Shown here one piece after another: positions 58,017-64,000 of a DNA stretch of 64,000 bases. How positions within the stretch are numbered: position 1 is the first letter of the stretch; each line of letters opens with the position of its first letter. The notes under the pieces were generated by a model, which had not been told where the DNA came from, ran no database searches, and saw nothing but the letters and a program-made list of their open reading frames with translations. The DNA is from Fremontodendron californicum (Eukaryota; Streptophyta; Magnoliopsida; Malvales; Malvaceae), in NCBI GenBank assembly GCA_030761205.1, contig JAULJL010000004.1, positions 19,813,172-19,877,171 of the forward strand, given 5' to 3'. The position numbers and the translations under genes are program-made.

Positions 58017-61000
58017 TCGCAACCTAAAAAATAACGAGTCTCATCGCAAGACTTTATTATTCGTTAAGCGTGACATTAAAAAAAATCGAGGAAAAGTCGA
58101 CTTAATTCCTCTAGAAAAATGAAGGTTTTGAAAATGACCTTGAAAAAGACATGGAGTCGCCGCCAATCTTTTTTAGCTAGGTGTGATCGGCCACCTATTA
58201 AAACCGATTTTATAAAATATTTTAAAAAATAATTAAAACATTTTAAAAACCAATTTCAAGTATGCGTTTTAAACCAGAGAAATCAAAGAAGCGGGTTCGG
58301 GAGTCGGTTACGTGTGGGGAAGGATTAGCACCCACACAACGCCCGTATAAATCGGTACCTTATTAATTGTGTGTTATCTCAAGTCTCGGTAAAAATTGGT
58401 TTTAAATTTAGTATTTCAAGTTAATTCCCAATTTAAAAAAAATTAATTCCTTTTTTTTATTGAAAATGATCCGGAATTTATAAATTCAAAATTTTCCTAT
58501 ATTCCCCAACAAACGTGGCAAAATATAGAAATTTTTATTAGTTTTGGAAAACTTTCCGAATCATTCTCTTTTTTTTGAAAGAAAGATATTCCTTTATTAA
58601 TGATAATTGATGATATTCCCTCCAGCAAACCCGGTAGAGAACTCATGAATTATTTTAACTCGAGAATATCTTTATTTTTTATTAAAAAATCATTATCCTT
58701 TTGAAAACATTTTAAAAGATATGAATATGTATATGCATGACATAAATAAAATGACATAGCAAAATCTAAATAATATAATGCATCCTAAATGATATGATAT
58801 AATTTAAATGCCTTAGCATATTCTAAAATGAAATGAAATATCCTTAGCATATTCTAAATGAAATAAAATGTCCTAAGTTATATGACATATTATAAATAAA
58901 ATGAAATGACCTAGATAACATAGTATATTCTATATGAGATGCAATATCCTAAGTCATATGATATATTCTAAATGAAATAAAATAACCTAAGTAACATAAC
59001 ATATTCTATATGAAATGAAATAATTTAAATGACATGGCAAACATGAATGATATGGCATATAAATTAAATGAGATGGAATATGAAATAATGCTATCATATA
59101 ATATGCATGAAAATAATAATGCATGAACATAGTATATGCTAAATAATATGACCAAAAAAATAACTAAATAAAAAGCATAGGATATCATGAAATATTCCAA
59201 ATCATATAATAAACAATATAACATAATTTGAAAATCATAACAATATCATAGAAATTATCATAGCAAGAATCACATATTATATAAAATGCATGAATATGGA
59301 AAATGCAATGCATGAAATGTATTTTTTCCTTTAATTAAGGAAATCCGTATATCTAAAAAAGATATCCCGCTACCTTAGGAAAATATGTCAAATTAAATAT
59401 TCTAAAACCAAAATACTTTGTGATTGTTTGAAAACAATTTTGAAAAGCTTGTATTAAAAATAAAAAACTGGGCTAAATCTTTTTTTTAAATGGCTCTAAT
59501 TTCCTAAGTTTAAAAATCCGGACTTGACTACCCTTAACTTGAGACTTGAAAAACCATTTTTAGAGTTTAAAAAGGCTTAGAAACTACCCTAAATCAGTAG
59601 CTAACCCTCCTAATCAGCCCACTCTACGTAACTTGACCAAAACAGAAAAATGATTTTTTCTTTAAATTCAATTCTGACTCCACTGTCCAGTTTTAAGCCA
59701 CGACTTTTTATCCTATTTTTAGAAATTCAAAAAATTCTGAAAACAATACTGGAGACTCAGGACATGTAAAACTACACGGGAAAAAATAGCTTAATTTTCC
59801 GATTAAAGACAAATGCCCAGAAAAATTGGAAAAGTACGAAAACTGGGTGAAAAAATTGTTTTGCCAAAATACATTTTTGCCTTTGATAAAATCATTTAAA
59901 AATCAAAGTAAAAATATTTGAAACTCATAAAATGACTTACAAACAGTAGCTAGGACTTTTTGAAAGTTAGATAAAAATTGCCTAAGTAAAAAAAATCACA
60001 AAGGTAGAATAATCAACTTGACAAACTTAATTTTCCACAAGTGTGCTCAAGAGAGCATAACTTGGAACCATTAATTGGCTCAAATCATTATTCAAGTGGC
60101 ATGAACATGAAATGTATGAAACAATATAGCAAACATAGTACATGAAATGCATGAGCTTAAACCTAAATGTCATGAAAAAAATGCATGGCATTCATAAAGT
60201 AACCTAGACCTAAATGAACTTGCATGGCATTTAATGCAACCTAGACCTAAAATGCATGAACATGCATGGCAAATAAACCAAACTTAATAACTAAAATATG
60301 CATGGCATTTTCACAAACATAAAGCATGCTTAAACTAAAAACTCAACCAAATATCATGCAAATGCTAACCTATCAACTAACATGGCAAGAATGCACATAA
60401 AATGTAAAAATTCCAAGGGTGGCCGAATGGAATTATGTAACTAGCAAACATGGCATTTTCACAAATATTTGGTATACTAGCATGCAAAACTAAATCAAAT
60501 GTCATGCAAATGCAAAAACCTACCAACTAACATGGCAAAAATGCAACACACAATGCAAAGTACATGGAGTAGCCAAATGGCATCAAGCTCCAACAAGCAT
60601 GGCATTTTCACAAACACTTGGTATACTAACATGCTCAACTAAAACATAACACTTAAATCATGCAAAAACCACACAAGCATTTTCACAAACACTTAATATA
60701 CTAAGTCTAAAACATGCTCAACTAAGATATAAAACTCAAATCATGCGAAGACCACACAAGCATTTTCACAAACACTTGATATACTAAATCTAAAACATGC
60801 TCAAATTTAAACATCATGAAAACAGAAAATTAAAAATGCAAAAACATGATATTTAAAACATAAATGGCAACAAACAAAGCAACCAAATTAAAATATAACT
60901 CAAGAATATGAAGTAACATAACATTTAAAACACCAAGATCAAAGAAAATAACATAAAAAATACGGTAAAATAAATCAAAACAGCAACTTAAATGAATAAT

Positions 61001-63192
61001 GTAGGCCATTTGGCCATGGTGAGTTTATTGTAAAAAAAAAATGTAAAAAATATATTTAAGAAAGAGATGAAGGAAGAACTTAAGAAGAACAATAAGAAAA
61101 ACATTTATTTAAAATAGAAACTCACCAAATAATAATCAAAATAGCAAAAACAAGAATGGAAAATCAAGAAAGTGCAAGAGTTGGTGCTCAAGAGCAACCT
61201 CAAGAAGCTATATTTCAAGCTTTATCTATTCAAACTTTCCTTTCTTTTCTAAACTTTTCTTTTTTGCTTTCAACCAAGGAGAGAAAAAACAAGTAAAAAC
61301 TCAAAGAACTCAGCAAAATGAAGATGAAAAATGAAATTTCTGACCAAAAAAATAAGTGTTGGCCTAATGGCCCTTTAATTCTCCAAGATGTTGTCATTTT
61401 TTTTTTTGTAACCAATTTTCCATCAAATGGCTAATAATTCAAGGTGAAAAAATCATAAAATTACCACCTTTAGATTAGCATATCATCTATCTCAAATTAC
61501 AGCTGTTCAAGAATAATGTTGACATCTCTCTTGGCCTATGTGGCTTAATCACCATGGCTTGATCAAAGAGAATCTCTAACTAACTCTTGATTTTTAGCCA
61601 TTTGATTGAAAAATCAGAAGCTTCCTCCTTCCTTTGGGCTTGGGCAGGCCAGCACTTCTCTTTTCCAGCCCAAGTTTGATTTTTTGAAAGGCCCAAAGAA
61701 GCCCTTTTCGGTTGCTTGAGTGAAATGACCATTTTGCCCCCCGGATGCAAATAAATATCAAACGGACTCCAAAATCAATTTTTATTTTTTTAATACTTCC
61801 AAAATAATAAAACATTGAGTTCTGGGAGTTTTCAAAATTATCTAAGTCCGTTTGCTATTTATTTGGATTTTTTCTTCCAAAAATGCCCTTTTATGCCCCT
61901 ACATTTTACCATTTTTTAAATGATATCAAAATCAAGATTTTTCTTCACCAATCTCTTCAAAATAATTAAAAAGTGTGATCTGTAAGTTTTCATAAATTTT
62001 GGAGCTAATTTGGTATTTTTTCGGGATTTATCGGCTTGAATTACTACATAGGAGGCCCGGGATTTGGCCATTTTGCAAACGAACTCCGAATCTAGATTTT
62101 CTTTCGTAAATATCTTCCAAATAATTTAAAAAAGATATTTGCAAAATTTCAGAATTTTTGGAGTCCATTTGCTATTTTTTCGGGATTTATCTTCTTGAAT
62201 TATTGCATAGGAGGCCTGGGATTTGGCCATTTCGCAAACGAACTCCGAATCAAGATTTTCTTTCCCCAATCTCTTCCAAATAATTTAAAAATGGGATTTG
62301 AAAAATTTCAGAAGATTTGGAGCTTATTTGCTATTTTTTTGGGATTTTCCTTTTTGAATTACTACATAAGAAGCCCAGGATTTGGCCATTTTGCAAACGA
62401 ACTCCGAATCAAGATTTTATTTCGCTAATCTCTTTCAAATGATTTAAAAATGAGATTGACAAATTTTTAGAATTTTTAGAGTCAATTTGCTATTCTTCCC
62501 AAATTTTCCAATTTTGCTCTTTTGCCTCCGAAACCCGGTTTTACTCAAAACAAGTCCGATTTTCAGAGTTTCTTCAAGCTGAGCCTTGGGGTATCCCTTT
62601 TTAATCATTCCTCATCCATTGGAGGCTTTGGTCTTACCAAGTCGGACCATTTTCGTGATTCTTCCTGATTTCACTGAAATCCACTAAAAACCCTAATTCT
62701 TGGTTTTCTCCCGGATTGACTTTTCTTTCGGTTTTTCTTGCAAGTGACTTCTCCATTACCCGTAGTCAGTGCTTATCTTTCATTTGGAACCTTCAATTTC
62801 GACCAATTTGATCGTTTAAGCACTTTTCCCTAAATTTCTCGGATTAGGGTTTCCTTTCTACTGAATCTCCAAATGCCAACTTCCGAACTCCATATCTTTC
62901 GATGTAGACCTCGGATTATAAAAATTCTTTCACCATTTTTCAATTAAACTTAAAATCTTGATTTTTAAAGTGGGTTGACTTTTTCAGTAGTTGACTTTCT
63001 AAGGTTGAGTTTTTCGAGGTTGACTTTTTCCGGGGTTGACTTTTTTTAAGTTTGACTTTTTATGCTCGCCCTCTTAAACTAAGTCTCGGAGTACCACCTG
63101 CAGGATGAAAACAGTCTTTTTACACTCGAAAACATCAATTTAGGAAGAAAACATACCTGTTTTAGTGGTCCGGACAAAATTAGGTGTCTACA
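58017..63192 (-). repeat. LTR shared by element B (as 5' LTR) and the next copy (as 3' LTR)
   Basis: 5176 bp, TGTAGACACC (63192) to GGTTGCGACA (58017) on the minus strand. The left neighbour is a primer site and the right neighbour is a polypurine tract, so it serves two internal regions. No gene. Confidence 0.9.
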
Positions 63193-64000
63193 GCTGCCCC
63201 TCTTTGGCTATTGCTGAGAATCAGGAATCAGGCAAAGATAAACCGACACTAATTTTGTACGGTCAGTGAAATCACATGTGAAGGAAAGGGAAAGGGGTTT
63301 CTTTTTCATTCTTCTATCATTTTTTCATTTTTCATTTTTTTCCATATTCTATTTTTTCATTTTTTTTACATTTTTCCTCATTTTTCCTTTTTTTCAATTT
63401 TTGTTTAACAGTAAATTGAAGATTTTGTCCTTAAATTGAATTCCCTGACTAATCAAGGCTCGACCTGTCTTAAGGAAACGAATTCGATTTGCAAGAAAGG
63501 ACATGACCTCGAGGATGGTCTCGGGGCCTTAACATGTCTTGTTCTCAGCTGTGTTTAAAATTCTGGGTATCTCCTCCAGAAGCTTCGGCTATCACCACCG
63601 AAGACTTTCTACATTTTCAAAGGATTTTAAAACTCTGGATATCTCCACCAGAGGCTTCAGCTATCACCACCGAAGACATGTTCATTATAAAAAAAGTACC
63701 TCGACGATGATCTCGGGGCTCGACTGGTCTTAAGGAAATGAATTCGATTTGCAAGAAAGGAAATGACCTCGACGATGGTCTCGAGGCCTTAACTTGTGTT
63801 GTTCTCAGCTTTGTTTAAAATTCTGGGTATCTCCTCCAGAAGCTTCAGCTATCACCACAGAAGACTTTTCAAAGGATTTTAAAACTCTGGATATCTCCAC
63901 CAAAGGCTTCTGCTATCACCACCGAAGACTTGTTCATAATAAAACAAGGTACCTCGACGATGATCTCGGGGCTCGACTCATCTTAAGGAAACGAATTCAA
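63193..64000 (-). mobile_element. Next tandem copy of the Ogre-like element, 3' internal end
   Basis: Starts with the polypurine tract and matches 48700 onward, including the T-rich stretch and the beginning of the 253-261 bp array (units from about 63493 and 63754). Cut by the window end. Confidence 0.85.

Larger units (their letters stand above)
43275..63192 (-). mobile_element. Element B: Ogre/Tat-like, gag-only LTR retrotransposon
   Basis: On the minus strand: 5' LTR 63192-58017, primer site 58013-57996, leader, upstream gag-like ORF, gag, 4.5 kb non-coding with a 261-bp tandem array, polypurine tract (AAAGAGGGGCAGC, 48712-48700), 3' LTR 48699-43275. Total about 19.9 kb. No protease, reverse transcriptase or integrase reading frame is visible. 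The 5' LTR is followed on its right by another polypurine tract and internal 3' region, so it is shared with a second copy. Confidence 0.82.

Overview
The window is a block of nested and tandem plant transposable elements. I see no single-copy host gene in its native context. A flowering plant, probably a eudicot, is indicated by four things: Ty3-type gag/protease ORFs of the Athila kind with a tRNA-Asp primer site, Ogre/Tat-like elements with 4.5-6 kb LTRs, a Mutator-like element (MULE) that pairs a MURA-type transposase with a plant-mobile-domain (PMD) gene, and a LOG-family cytokinin-activating enzyme gene. Genus and species cannot be told from the sequence alone.

Layout. E1 (from before base 1 to 18112, interrupted) and E2 (8544-18076) are two sibling Athila-like elements on the + strand. 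Each carries one long ORF in which gag and protease are fused in frame to the integrase C-terminal region. Reverse transcriptase, RNase H and the integrase core are missing. A second ORF of 178 aa with a cysteine cluster follows. E2 sits inside the 3' LTR of E1 with a 5-bp target duplication (CACTT), and its two 1483-bp LTRs differ at one base by my reading. Only E2 carries an extra intact, intronless LOG-family gene (14154-14801) between the second ORF and the 3' region. A 9-bp repeat flanks this insert, and the LOG stop codon lies in that repeat. This is the most interesting feature of the window.

18113-29417 is element A: an Ogre/Tat-like, minus-strand element with a 4.5-kb 5' LTR, a decayed gag and a second gag-like ORF. 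E1 is inserted in it. A in turn lies in the internal region of element C (29418-36802, + strand), whose 6.1-kb 3' LTR is inserted in the 5' coding part of a MULE transposase (36803-38949). The MULE continues with a convergent, decayed PMD gene (39292-41836) and a hairpin-rich end near 42281-42460. The inferred order from oldest to youngest is MULE, C, A, E1, E2.

43275-64000 is a second Ogre/Tat-like block on the minus strand in the form LTR (43275-48699), internal region (48700-58016), LTR (58017-63192), internal region (63193 onward). This is a tandem array sharing an LTR. Its gag-like ORFs match those of element A but are decayed.

Working together: no reverse transcriptase or integrase catalytic core is visible in the 64 kb. 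Every LTR element seen here must therefore depend on enzymes encoded elsewhere. E1 and E2 look like recently mobile non-autonomous elements that keep their own gag and protease, and E2 also ferries a cytokinin-metabolism gene.
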